64,000 nt of DNA from Pseudomonas fluorescens (GTDB lineage: Bacteria > Pseudomonadota > Gammaproteobacteria > Pseudomonadales > Pseudomonadaceae): the NCBI RefSeq assembly GCF_000730425.1, contig NZ_CP008896.1, positions 4,960,001 to 5,024,000 on the forward strand. The letters are read 5' to 3'. This document shows, piece after piece, positions 46,579 through 56,716 of this stretch. How positions within the stretch are numbered: the first letter of the stretch is position 1; the number at the start of each line of letters is the position of its first letter. The notes beneath the pieces were generated by a model. It did not search any database, was not told the origin of the DNA, and saw only the letters and a list, made by a program, of their open reading frames with translations. Position numbers and translations under genes: made by a program.

Positions 46579-47601
46579 ATGACGGATCACGCGTTGTTAC
46601 TGGTCAACCTGGGTTCACCGGCGTCCACTTCGGTGGCCGATGTGCGCAGCTACCTCAATCAGTTCCTGATGGACCCGTATGTGATTGACCTGCCGTGGCC
46701 GGTCCGGCGCCTGCTGGTGTCGCTGATCCTGATCAAGCGACCCGAGCAGTCGGCCCACGCCTACGCCTCGATCTGGTGGGATGAAGGCTCGCCCCTGGTA
46801 GTACTCAGCCGCCGCCTGCAGCAGCAGATGCGCGCCCAGTGGACCCAGGGCCCGGTGGAATTGGCGATGCGTTATGGCGAACCGTCGATCGAGAGCGTGC
46901 TGACCCGCCTGGCCGGCCAGGGGGTGCACAAGGTCACGCTGGCGCCGTTGTATCCGCAATTTGCCGACAGCACCGTGACCACGGTGATTGAAGAAGCGCG
47001 GCGTGTGGTGCGGGAGCACAAGCTCAACCTGCAGTTCTCGATCCTGCAACCGTTCTACGACCAGCCGGAATACCTCGATGCCCTGGTAACCAGTGCCCGC
47101 CCGCATCTGCAGCAGGATTACGATCACCTGCTGTTCAGCTTCCACGGCCTGCCGGAGCGGCACCTGAACAAGCTCAACCCAGGGCATTCGCTTGAAGGCA
47201 TGGGTGATTGCTGCGCCAATGCTTCGCCTGAGGTACGCGCCACCTGTTATCGCGGGCAGTGCTTCAGCGTCGCCCGCGATTTTGCCGAGCGCATGGGCTT
47301 GCCTGAGGATAAATGGTCAGTGGCGTTCCAGTCGCGCCTGGGCCGGGCGAAGTGGATCGAACCCTACACCGAGGCCCGACTGGAGGCGTTGGCCCGACAA
47401 GGGGTGAGGAAGTTGTTGGTGATGTGCCCGGCATTTGTCGCCGATTGCATCGAGACCCTGGAAGAGATTGGTGATCGTGGCCTGGAGCAGTTCCGCGAGG
47501 CTGGGGGCGAGGAGTTGGTGCTGGTGCCGTGCCTCAATGATGACCCGCAGTGGGCGGCGGCGCTCAACACCTTGTGCGAACGAGCCCCCGCCAGCCTCTA
47601 A
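46579..47601 (+). CDS. hemH: Ferrochelatase
   Basis: 340 residues, class I-like: catalytic His in [17 protein letters not shown] (about 193), and the conserved C-terminal [14 protein letters not shown]. Inserts iron into protoporphyrin IX. Its linkage to the photolyase-related cluster fits porphyrin phototoxicity as a stress to be limited in light. Confidence 0.97.
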   Translation: MTDHALLLVNLGSPASTSVADVRSYLNQFLMDPYVIDLPWPVRRLLVSLILIKRPEQSAHAYASIWWDEGSPLVVLSRRLQQQMRAQWTQGPVELAMRYGEPSIESVLTRLAGQGVHKVTLAPLYPQFADSTVTTVIEEARRVVREHKLNLQFSILQPFYDQPEYLDALVTSARPHLQQDYDHLLFSFHGLPERHLNKLNPGHSLEGMGDCCANASPEVRATCYRGQCFSVARDFAERMGLPEDKWSVAFQSRLGRAKWIEPYTEARLEALARQGVRKLLVMCPAFVADCIETLEEIGDRGLEQFREAGGEELVLVPCLNDDPQWAAALNTLCERAPASL

Positions 47602-47641
47602 CCACATCCTGTCGGAGCCGGCTCCTGCAGATTCTGTGGGG

Positions 47642-48361
47642 TTATTCGTGATGGGGCTGGCCGAGGAAGGTCAGTGAACTGAACAGCGCACGGTTCTGCA
47701 CCTCACTGTCACCTTTGACCGGCACTTCCACCTGCGCCGCAATCACATTCAACGCCTCGTTGCGTACCAGCACCTGGGCCCGGCCATCCTGGTCGGTCTC
47801 GGTGCTCAAGGTATTGGGCGCGCTGCGGTAGTCGCCGATCAACTTGATCCCGGCCGCCGGCTTGCCATCGATCAGCACTCGCACGGGCAGCAGCTTGCCG
47901 GGGCCGATAGTCAGTGGGTCGACCTCGGGCACGATCACCATTTTCAATTGGCCCAGGCTGGGCAGTTTCGCCCCGGCCTGATAGATCGCCAGGCTGTACT
48001 TCAGGGCCTGGGTGGTTGCGATGGCGCCGGGCACCTGGCTGCGGCCCTCGTTCACCCACTTCTTGTCCGGGGTTTGCGACCACAAGCCGTTATCAAACGC
48101 CACGGCCAGTACGGCAGGAGGCTTGAGTGGTTGCAGGCGCGCCTGGTCGTCCAGGCGTTGCACGGTCACCGGGATCATCCGGCCATGGGTGTCATAGGCC
48201 CACGCACCGCTGACCTTTTTCGCCTTGAACGCTTCGTCTTCGGCACCGTGGCCGTAGACCACCTCGATATGGCCCCGGCGCTGCTCGGTCCACAGGCCAT
48301 GGGCCGAGACCTGGGTGGCGAACAGCAGGCCGAGCACGGCCAATGATTTGAGCGCTTGCAT
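47642..48361 (-). CDS. DUF4198 periplasmic protein
   Basis: 239 residues with signal peptide ending VSAHG (about residue 21) and the DUF4198 pattern (HGLWTEQRRGHIEVVYGHGA, PVRVLIDGKPAAGIKL). Family members occur beside TonB-dependent receptors and are associated with metal uptake. Twelve nucleotides after the receptor stop, so co-transcribed. Confidence 0.85.
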   Translation of the reverse strand: MQALKSLAVLGLLFATQVSAHGLWTEQRRGHIEVVYGHGAEDEAFKAKKVSGAWAYDTHGRMIPVTVQRLDDQARLQPLKPPAVLAVAFDNGLWSQTPDKKWVNEGRSQVPGAIATTQALKYSLAIYQAGAKLPSLGQLKMVIVPEVDPLTIGPGKLLPVRVLIDGKPAAGIKLIGDYRSAPNTLSTETDQDGRAQVLVRNEALNVIAAQVEVPVKGDSEVQNRALFSSLTFLGQPHHE

Positions 48362-48373
48362 GGTGAGGTCCTT

Positions 48374-50482
48374 TTACAGGTTGAGGGTCAGGCTGACGGT
48401 GAAGTTGCGCGGCTCTCCGGGGTTGACCCAGTAGTTGCTGTAGGAGCGCTCGTAGTACTTTTCGTCGAACAGGTTGTTGAGGTTCAGGCCCACGGTGACG
48501 TTATCGCTGGCCTTGTAATGGGCCAGCAGGTCGACGGTGTGGTAGGCCGGCAGCTCGAAGCGTTTGCCGGCCTCGCCCGAGCGATCCCCCACGTAGGTGA
48601 AGGCTGCCCCCAGATCGGAACCGCGCAGCACGCCATCCTGGAATTCATACACCCCCAGCAGGCTGCCACTGCGCTTGGCCACGCCAAGAATGCGGCTGCC
48701 AGCGGGGATTTCTTTGTCGCCCTTGGTCACTTCGGCATCAATGTAGGCAAAGGCCCCGATCACCCGCACAGCATCTGTCAGTTGCCCTGTCAGTTGCAGG
48801 TCGAAACCCTGGCTGCGGGCCTTGCCGATGGCGCGTTTGGTGTCGGTGGCCGGGTCGGTGGCCAGGGTGTTTTCCTTTTCGATATGGAAGGCGGCCAGGG
48901 TCGTGCTCAGACGGTCGTCGAACAGCTCACTCTTGATGCCCACTTCATAGCCGACGCCTTCCTCGGGCTTGAGGAAATCCCCGGCGGCGTCCAGCTCGCT
49001 TTGCGGTTTGAACGAGGTGGAGGCATTGGCAAACAGGCCCACTTGTGGAGTCAATTGATACAGCAGGCCCGCCCGCTGGGTCATGACGTCGTGGGTTTTC
49101 TGGCTCTTGGCATTGTGACGGGTGAAGTCCTGCGAACGTTGCTCGACGTGCTCCAGACGCACGCCCACCACACCGCGCAGGCGGTCAGTAAAGACGATTT
49201 GGTCTTGCAGGTTCAGCGCCTGGCTTTTCACCTGGGTGAAAAAGTCACTGCCCGAGCGCAGGCCGGTGGGCTTGGGCTGGCCATAAACCGGCCGGTAGAT
49301 GTCGATGGGGTAGCTGCCGGCGATGGCGGTCACCCGTTCTTTCTTGCGGTAATCCTCGTACTCGGTGCCGATCAGCAGTTCGTGCTGCCAACTGCCCACC
49401 TCGAACAGGCCGCGCAGCTCCAGTTGGGTGATGCTGTCGTGCCAACCCATGGAGCGCTGGCGGTAGCGCCGGTTGATGGTGTGGCCGTCGGCATTCAGCG
49501 CGCGGTTCTCCGAGGCCTCGCCCCACAGGCTGCCCTGTTTGTAGTGGCTGGCCAGGCGCAGCTTCCAGGCATCGTTCAAATGATGTTCGAGGGTGGCTTG
49601 CAGGCGGTTGTTGTGGTTGTCGATATCACCGTCGTTGGGCTCGCCGAGGAAGGTCGAGCGGGACATGCCGCTCCAGCGGTTATTGGGCGCGACGAGGCCG
49701 CGGTCGAACGTGGAGCTGTGGCGCACGAACTCACTTTCCACCAGCAGGCTGGTGTCCGGGTCCAATTGCCAACTGAACGAGGGTGCGACAAATACCCGTT
49801 TGCTCTGCACATGGTCGCGAAAGCTGTGGTTGTCCTCTACCGCCAGGTTGACCCGCGAGAGAACGCGGCCTTCGCTGTCCAGTGGGGTGTTGATATCGAG
49901 GGCGGTACGGTAGCGGTCCCAACTGCCAGCGCTGGTCTGCACGGTGGTGAAGGCTTCGGGTTGGGGCTTCTTGGTGACGATGTTCACGGTGCCGCCGGGA
50001 TCGCCACGGCCATACAGGCTGGCGGCGGGGCCCTTGAGCACTTCGATGCGTTCGATATTGGCCGCGTCCGGCGTGCTGGGGTAGCCGCGGTTGGCGCTGA
50101 AACCGTCCTGGTAGAACTCCGAGGTGGTGAAGCCGCGAATGCTGTATTCGTAGAGGGTCAAACCACCGAAGTTGTTCTGCTTGGACACGCCACCGGCAAA
50201 TTCCAGGGCGCGTTCGACGTTGCTGCTGCCCAGGTCTTTGAGCACCGTGGCGGGAATCACACTGATTGATTGCGGGATATCCCGCAGGGCCGTGTCGGTC
50301 TTGGTAGCGCTGGCCGAGCGGGTCGCGCGGTAACCCTTGACCGGGCCGGTAGCGGACTCATACGCCTCGCCGGTGATACGGGTGGTGCCCAATTCAAGGG
50401 GGTTGGTGTCTTCTGCGAACACCGGGTCCACCAGCAGCCCCAAGGCGAGACCGGCCAGGGGCACAAACTTTCGAGACGTCAT
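48374..50482 (-). CDS. TonB-dependent siderophore-type receptor
   Basis: 702 residues: signal peptide to about residue 23, plug domain (SISVIPATVLKDLGSSNVE; GDPGGTVNIVTKKP), 22-strand barrel and C-terminal strand ending FTVSLTLNL. Outer-membrane active uptake of a metal complex. The ligand cannot be inferred. No strong Fur box was found, only an AT-rich palindromic region upstream. Confidence 0.93.
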   Translation of the reverse strand: MTSRKFVPLAGLALGLLVDPVFAEDTNPLELGTTRITGEAYESATGPVKGYRATRSASATKTDTALRDIPQSISVIPATVLKDLGSSNVERALEFAGGVSKQNNFGGLTLYEYSIRGFTTSEFYQDGFSANRGYPSTPDAANIERIEVLKGPAASLYGRGDPGGTVNIVTKKPQPEAFTTVQTSAGSWDRYRTALDINTPLDSEGRVLSRVNLAVEDNHSFRDHVQSKRVFVAPSFSWQLDPDTSLLVESEFVRHSSTFDRGLVAPNNRWSGMSRSTFLGEPNDGDIDNHNNRLQATLEHHLNDAWKLRLASHYKQGSLWGEASENRALNADGHTINRRYRQRSMGWHDSITQLELRGLFEVGSWQHELLIGTEYEDYRKKERVTAIAGSYPIDIYRPVYGQPKPTGLRSGSDFFTQVKSQALNLQDQIVFTDRLRGVVGVRLEHVEQRSQDFTRHNAKSQKTHDVMTQRAGLLYQLTPQVGLFANASTSFKPQSELDAAGDFLKPEEGVGYEVGIKSELFDDRLSTTLAAFHIEKENTLATDPATDTKRAIGKARSQGFDLQLTGQLTDAVRVIGAFAYIDAEVTKGDKEIPAGSRILGVAKRSGSLLGVYEFQDGVLRGSDLGAAFTYVGDRSGEAGKRFELPAYHTVDLLAHYKASDNVTVGLNLNNLFDEKYYERSYSNYWVNPGEPRNFTVSLTLNL

Positions 50483-50491
50483 GGTCTAACA

Positions 50492-50518
50492 TTCCAATAT
50501 CAATATTGAAATAATATA
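50492..50518 (-). promoter_or_regulatory. AT-rich palindromic region, possible Fur-type operator
   Basis: Contains three ATATT-like half-elements (CAATATCAATATTG, then AATAATAT) 10-36 nt upstream of the receptor ATG. Only loosely similar to the Fur consensus, so low confidence. Confidence 0.3.
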
Positions 50519-50557
50519 ACATGACTGTTGAGAATGTATCTCCTTAAGGGTCGGCCT

Positions 50558-51715
<1,158 letters not shown>

Positions 51716-51814
51716 GTAAGTCCTGACAGGTTGCAGGGGGCGTGGGAGCGCCCATAATGTCGCGCATTATACGAGGCCGCGAGCGCCTCTGAACGGGATA
51801 TTTAGGAGTCTTTT

Positions 51815-52573
51815 ATGGCCGTCGCCCTGAGCACCCTGGTTGAAGAAGCGGATCGCTACTTGAACAGCGCGAAAATTGCCGATTACTGCCCCAATGGCCT
51901 GCAGGTCGAAGGGCGACCGCAGGTGTTGCGTATTGTCAGTGGCGTGACCGCCAGCCAGGCGCTACTCGACGCCGCAGTCGAGGCCAAGGCCGACCTGGTG
52001 CTGGTGCATCACGGCTATTTCTGGAAAGGCGAAAGCCCGTGCATCACCGGCATGAAACAGCGCCGCCTCAAGACCCTGCTCAAGCACGACATCAGCCTGC
52101 TGGCGTACCACCTGCCGCTGGACCTGCACCCGGAGGTGGGCAACAACGTACAGTTGGCCCGTCAGTTGGATATCACCGTCGAAGGCCCGCTGGACCCGGA
52201 CAACCTCAAGGTCGTCGGCCTCGTGGGCTCCCTGGCCGAGCCGCTGTCGGCGCGGGATTTCGCCCGCCGCGTGCAGGAAGCCATGGGCCGTGAACCGCTG
52301 CTGATCAAAGGCAGCGCGATGATCCGCCGCGTGGGCTGGTGCACGGGCGGCGGCCAGGGCTATATCGATCAGGCCGTGGCCGCCGGCGTCGACCTGTACC
52401 TGAGCGGCGAAGCGTCGGAACAGACCTTCCACAGCGCCCGGGAAAACGACATCAGCTTTATCGCCGCCGGCCATCACGCCACCGAGCGTTATGGCGTGCA
52501 GGCCCTGGGCGATTACCTGGCCCGGCGCTTTGCCCTGGAACATCTGTTCATCGACTGCCCCAACCCGATTTAA
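51815..52573 (+). CDS. Nif3-like dinuclear metal-centre protein (YbgI/NIF3)
   Basis: 252 residues with metal-ligand histidines in LVLVHHGYFWKGE (about 69) and AGHHATERYG (about 221), the signature of the hexameric NIF3/YbgI family. Cellular role poorly defined. Divergent from algW. Confidence 0.92.
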   Translation: MAVALSTLVEEADRYLNSAKIADYCPNGLQVEGRPQVLRIVSGVTASQALLDAAVEAKADLVLVHHGYFWKGESPCITGMKQRRLKTLLKHDISLLAYHLPLDLHPEVGNNVQLARQLDITVEGPLDPDNLKVVGLVGSLAEPLSARDFARRVQEAMGREPLLIKGSAMIRRVGWCTGGGQGYIDQAVAAGVDLYLSGEASEQTFHSARENDISFIAAGHHATERYGVQALGDYLARRFALEHLFIDCPNPI

Positions 52574-52590
52574 GCCTGCGCCTCGCCCTC

Positions 52591-52674
52591 TGTAGGAGCC
52601 GGCTTGCCGGCGATGAGGCCCTGGAGTCATGCATTGAATTCAAGGACGTCATCGTCGGCAAGCCGGCTCCTACG
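52591..52674. repeat. Pair of inverted REP elements
   Basis: TGTAGGAGCCGGCTTGCCGG (from 52591) and its inverted partner CCGGCAAGCCGGCTCCTACG (ending near 52674) form a REP doublet in the gap between nif3 and cysD. The same type recurs at 60291-60394. Confidence 0.85.
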
Positions 52675-52812
52675 GGGGCGAACGAGGTGGTATATCCATA
52701 TACCGTTTCGTTCTAGCTGGCTCCCTGAATAGAAGCAGGTGCTGTGCTAGCATGCCTCGCTCGAACACGGCCCGCCGGCCGTCCAAAAAGAATCGTTTTC
52801 CCGTGAGTAGCC

Positions 52813-53730
52813 ATGGTCGACAAACTGACGCACCTGAAACAGCTGGAGGCGGAGAGCATCCACATCATCCGTGAGGTTGCCGCCGAGTTCGACAACCCGG
52901 TGATGCTCTACTCCATCGGCAAAGACTCCGCCGTGATGCTGCATCTGGCGCGCAAGGCATTCTTCCCGGGCAAGCTGCCGTTTCCGGTGATGCATGTGGA
53001 CACCCAGTGGAAATTCCAGGAAATGTACAAGTTCCGCGATCGCATGGTCGAGGAACTGGGCCTGGACCTGATCACCCACGTCAACCCGGACGGGGTGGCG
53101 CAGGGCATCAACCCGTTCACCCACGGCAGCGCCAAGCACACCGACATCATGAAGACCGAAGGCCTGAAACAAGCCTTGGACCAGCATGGTTTCGACGCAG
53201 CGTTCGGCGGCGCCCGTCGCGATGAAGAGAAATCCCGCGCCAAAGAGCGCGTGTACTCGTTCCGCGACAGCAAGCACCGCTGGGATCCGAAAAACCAGCG
53301 CCCGGAGTTGTGGAACGTCTACAACGGCAACGTCAACAAGGGCGAGTCGATCCGTGTATTCCCGCTGTCCAACTGGACCGAGCTGGATATCTGGCAGTAC
53401 ATCTATCTGGAAGGCATCCCGATCGTGCCGCTGTACTTCGCCGCCGAGCGTGAAGTGATCGAGAAGAACGGCACGCTGATCATGATCGACGACGAGCGCA
53501 TCCTTGAGCACCTGTCCGACGAAGACAAAGCCCGTATCGTCAAAAAGAAAGTACGTTTCCGTACCCTTGGCTGCTACCCGTTGACGGGCGCGGTGGAGTC
53601 CGAAGCCGAGACGCTGACGGACATCATCCAGGAAATGCTCCTGACGCGAACTTCCGAGCGCCAGGGCCGTGTCATCGACCACGATGGCGCCGGCTCCATG
53701 GAAGACAAAAAACGTCAGGGTTATTTCTAA
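52813..53730 (+). CDS. cysD: Sulphate adenylyltransferase subunit 2
   Basis: 305 residues, PP-loop [15 protein letters not shown] near residue 36 and the conserved [18 protein letters not shown] block. Forms ATP sulphurylase with CysN, activating sulphate to APS. Ten nucleotides before cysNC. Confidence 0.97.
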   Translation: MVDKLTHLKQLEAESIHIIREVAAEFDNPVMLYSIGKDSAVMLHLARKAFFPGKLPFPVMHVDTQWKFQEMYKFRDRMVEELGLDLITHVNPDGVAQGINPFTHGSAKHTDIMKTEGLKQALDQHGFDAAFGGARRDEEKSRAKERVYSFRDSKHRWDPKNQRPELWNVYNGNVNKGESIRVFPLSNWTELDIWQYIYLEGIPIVPLYFAAEREVIEKNGTLIMIDDERILEHLSDEDKARIVKKKVRFRTLGCYPLTGAVESEAETLTDIIQEMLLTRTSERQGRVIDHDGAGSMEDKKRQGYF

Positions 53731-53739
53731 GGGGTTGTC

Positions 53740-55638
53740 ATGTCGCACGTATCTGATTTGATCAGCGAGGACATCCTCGCCTACCTGGGCCAGCACGAAC
53801 GCAAGGAAATGCTGCGCTTTTTGACCTGTGGCAACGTCGATGACGGCAAGAGCACCCTGATCGGGCGCCTGCTGCACGACTCGAAGATGATCTACGAAGA
53901 TCACCTGGAAGCCATCACCCGCGACTCGAAGAAAGTCGGCACCACCGGTGACGATATCGACCTGGCGCTGCTGGTCGACGGCCTGCAGGCCGAGCGCGAG
54001 CAGGGCATCACCATCGATGTGGCCTACCGCTATTTCTCCACTGCCAAGCGCAAGTTCATCATCGCCGACACCCCGGGCCACGAGCAGTACACCCGCAACA
54101 TGGCTACCGGTGCCTCCACCTGTGACCTGGCGATCATCCTGATCGACGCCCGCTACGGCGTGCAGACGCAGACCCGGCGCCATAGCTTTATCGCCTCGTT
54201 GCTGGGCATCAAACACATTGTGGTGGCCGTCAACAAGATGGACATCAATGGCTTTGACCAAGACGTATTCGAGTCCATCAAGGCGGATTACCTGAAGTTC
54301 GCCGACGGTATCGCGTTCAAGCCAAGCACCTTGGCATTCGTGCCGATGTCGGCGCTCAAGGGCGACAACGTGGTGAACAAGAGCGAACGCTCGCCCTGGT
54401 ACACCGGGCAGTCGCTGATGGAGATCCTCGAAACCGTCGAGATCGCCAACGACCGCAACTACACCGACCTGCGTTTCCCGGTGCAGTACGTCAACCGTCC
54501 GAACCTGAACTTCCGTGGTTTTGCCGGCACCCTGGCCAGCGGCATCGTGCACAAGGGCGACGAAGTGGTGGTGCTGCCGTCGGGCAAGAGCAGCCGCGTC
54601 AAGTCCATCGTCACCTTCGAAGGCGAACTGGAACACGCAGGCCCAGGCCAGGCCGTGACCCTGACCATGGAAGACGAGATCGATATCTCCCGTGGCGACC
54701 TGCTGGTGCATGCCGACAGCGTGCCGCAAGTGACCGACGCCTTCGACGCCATGCTGGTGTGGATGGCCGAAGAACCGATGCTGCCGGGCAAGAAATATGA
54801 CATCAAGCGTGCTACCAGCTATGTGCCGGGCTCCATCACCAGCATCGTGCACCGCGTGGACGTGAACACCCTGGAAGAAGGCCCGGCCAGTGCCTTGCAG
54901 TTGAACGAGATCGGCCGGGTCAAGGTCAGCCTCGACGCCGTCATCGCCCTGGACGGTTACGACAGCAACCGCACCACCGGCGCGTTTATCGTCATCGACC
55001 GTTTGACCAACGGCACTGTGGCGGCGGGCATGATCATCGCACCGCCCGCGGTGCACGGCGGTGCGGCGCAACACGGCAAGTTGGCCCACGTGGCCACCGA
55101 AGAACGCGCCCAGCGCTTCGGCCAGCAGCCGGCCACTGTACTGTTCAGCGGCCTGTCGGGCGCCGGCAAGAGCACGTTGGCCTACGCGGTTGAGCGCAAG
55201 CTGTTCGACATGGGGCGCGCGGTGTTCGTACTCGATGGCCAGAACCTGCGGCACGACCTGAACAAGGGCTTGGCGCAAGACCGTGCCGGACGTACCGAGA
55301 ACTGGCGGCGTGCTGCCCACGTGGCGCGCCAGTTCAACGAAGCCGGCTTGCTGACCCTGGCGGCCTTCGTTGCGCCCGATGCCGAAGGCCGTGAACAGGC
55401 CAAGGTGTTGATTGGCAGTGATCGTCTGCTCACGGTGTACGTGCAGGCCTCGCCGCTGGTGTGTGCCGAGCGCGATCCGCAAGGCTTGTACGCTGCCGGA
55501 GGGGATAACATTCCTGGCGAGTCGTTCCCGTATGACGTGCCGTTGAATGCCGACCTGGTGATCGACACCCAGGCCCTGTCGTTGGAAGACAGCGTCAAGC
55601 AAGTGCTGGAACTGTTGCGTCAGCGCGGCGCGATCTAA
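53740..55638 (+). CDS. cysNC: Fused sulphate adenylyltransferase subunit 1 / APS kinase
   Basis: 632 residues: CysN GTPase domain with [29 protein letters not shown] and NKMD (1 to about 430), then CysC with [19 protein letters not shown] (about 470-490). One polypeptide makes APS and phosphorylates it to PAPS. The CysN-CysC fusion is typical of Pseudomonas. Confidence 0.97.
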   Translation: MSHVSDLISEDILAYLGQHERKEMLRFLTCGNVDDGKSTLIGRLLHDSKMIYEDHLEAITRDSKKVGTTGDDIDLALLVDGLQAEREQGITIDVAYRYFSTAKRKFIIADTPGHEQYTRNMATGASTCDLAIILIDARYGVQTQTRRHSFIASLLGIKHIVVAVNKMDINGFDQDVFESIKADYLKFADGIAFKPSTLAFVPMSALKGDNVVNKSERSPWYTGQSLMEILETVEIANDRNYTDLRFPVQYVNRPNLNFRGFAGTLASGIVHKGDEVVVLPSGKSSRVKSIVTFEGELEHAGPGQAVTLTMEDEIDISRGDLLVHADSVPQVTDAFDAMLVWMAEEPMLPGKKYDIKRATSYVPGSITSIVHRVDVNTLEEGPASALQLNEIGRVKVSLDAVIALDGYDSNRTTGAFIVIDRLTNGTVAAGMIIAPPAVHGGAAQHGKLAHVATEERAQRFGQQPATVLFSGLSGAGKSTLAYAVERKLFDMGRAVFVLDGQNLRHDLNKGLAQDRAGRTENWRRAAHVARQFNEAGLLTLAAFVAPDAEGREQAKVLIGSDRLLTVYVQASPLVCAERDPQGLYAAGGDNIPGESFPYDVPLNADLVIDTQALSLEDSVKQVLELLRQRGAI

Positions 55639-55651
55639 ACCGCGTTGCCAT

Positions 55652-55691
55652 AAAAAAGCCCGCCACCGATCACTCGGTGGCGGGCTTTTTT
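55652..55691. terminator. Rho-independent terminator of cysD-cysNC
   Basis: 12-bp stem GCCCGCCACCGA (55658-55669) / TCGGTGGCGGGC (55674-55685), loop 4, flanked by A- and T-runs. Confidence 0.93.
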
Positions 55692-55720
55692 ATGGGCTCT
55701 TGCAAACAACTCGGCCAAAT

Positions 55721-55810
55721 GTGGGAGCGGCCTTGCTCGCGAAAGCGCAGTGTCAGTCACTTTATTTTTTGATTGATACACCGCTTTCGCGAGCAAGCCC
55801 GCTCCCACAT
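55721..55810. repeat. REP doublet between cysNC and the acyltransferase gene
   Basis: GTGGGAGCGGCCTTGCTCGC (from 55721) and its inverted counterpart GCGAGCAAGCCCGCTCCCAC (ending 55809) enclose a CGAAAGCG...CGCTTTCG palindrome. Confidence 0.8.
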
Positions 55811-55816
55811 TTTTGC

Positions 55817-56716
55817 TCAGCGACGGGTAGGGTAATCCGTGTGAAGCTGGTCTAGAAGGGCATCCTTTTCAGTCCACAGGCCATTGATCCAGCCCTGGAA
55901 CGCCAGCCGATATTCCGCGTCCTGCTCATAGTTCTTGCCAATGAACTCGGCCGGGATCTGCACCTCTTCAAACTGCACAACCACGTCTTTGACATTGCCG
56001 CACAGCAAGTCCCAGTACCCCGGACGCCCGCCCGGGTAGTGGATCGTCACGTTCACCAATGACTTCAACTGCTCACCCATGGCATCCAGCACAAACGCAA
56101 TACCACCGGCCTTGGGCTTGAGGAGGTAACGAAATGGCGACTGCTGTTGCGCGTGTTTGCCTGGGGTAAAGCGTGTGCCTTCGGCAAAGTTGAAAATGCC
56201 TACCGGGTTGTCACGGAACTTTGCACAGGTCTTGCGGGTGGTTTCCAGGTCCTTGCCTTTCTTCTCCGGGTGTTTTTCCAGGTAAGCCTTGGTGTAGCGC
56301 TTCATGAAGGGAAAGCCCAAGGCCCACCAGGCCAGGCCAATGACCGGCACCCAGATCAGCTCTTGCTTGAGGAAAAACTTCAGCGGGCGGATCCGTCGAT
56401 TGAGCACGTACTGCAACACCATGATGTCGACCCAGCTCTGATGGTTGCTGGTCACCAGGTATGAGTGCTGATAATCCAGGCCCTCAAGGCCTTTGAGGTG
56501 CCAGCGGGTGCGCTGCACCAGGTTCATCCAGGCCTTGTTGTTGCTGATCCAGGCTTCATGGGTGTGGTTCATCAGCCACTCGCTCAGGCGCTTGGCAAAT
56601 GGCAGCAGCTTGAACAACGCGACGATAAACAGGAATGAACACAAAAGGATCGTATTCAACGCAAGCAGCAGCGAGGCGATCACTCCGCGTACGGCGGCAG
56701 GCAGAAAATCCAGCAT
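55817..56716 (-). CDS. 1-acyl-sn-glycerol-3-phosphate acyltransferase (YihG type)
   Basis: 299 residues with one N-terminal membrane segment and the acyltransferase motifs SNHQSWVDIMVLQ (HxxxxD), EGTRF (in FAEGTRFTPGKHAQ) and a downstream Pro-rich patch (FRYLLKPKAGGIAFVL). Inner-membrane phospholipid or lyso-lipid acylation. Next to pta, same strand, no gap. Confidence 0.88.
   Translation of the reverse strand: MLDFLPAAVRGVIASLLLALNTILLCSFLFIVALFKLLPFAKRLSEWLMNHTHEAWISNNKAWMNLVQRTRWHLKGLEGLDYQHSYLVTSNHQSWVDIMVLQYVLNRRIRPLKFFLKQELIWVPVIGLAWWALGFPFMKRYTKAYLEKHPEKKGKDLETTRKTCAKFRDNPVGIFNFAEGTRFTPGKHAQQQSPFRYLLKPKAGGIAFVLDAMGEQLKSLVNVTIHYPGGRPGYWDLLCGNVKDVVVQFEEVQIPAEFIGKNYEQDAEYRLAFQGWINGLWTEKDALLDQLHTDYPTRR

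Noticed and set aside
48356..50269. 637-codon frame on the plus strand
   Set aside because: Antisense of the TonB-dependent receptor; Val/Gly/Gln-rich composition without a domain.
52747..55602. 951-codon open frame on the minus strand
   Set aside because: Runs exactly opposite cysD-cysNC, whose motifs are unambiguous; GC-rich third positions make long antisense frames common. No SD or domain was seen.
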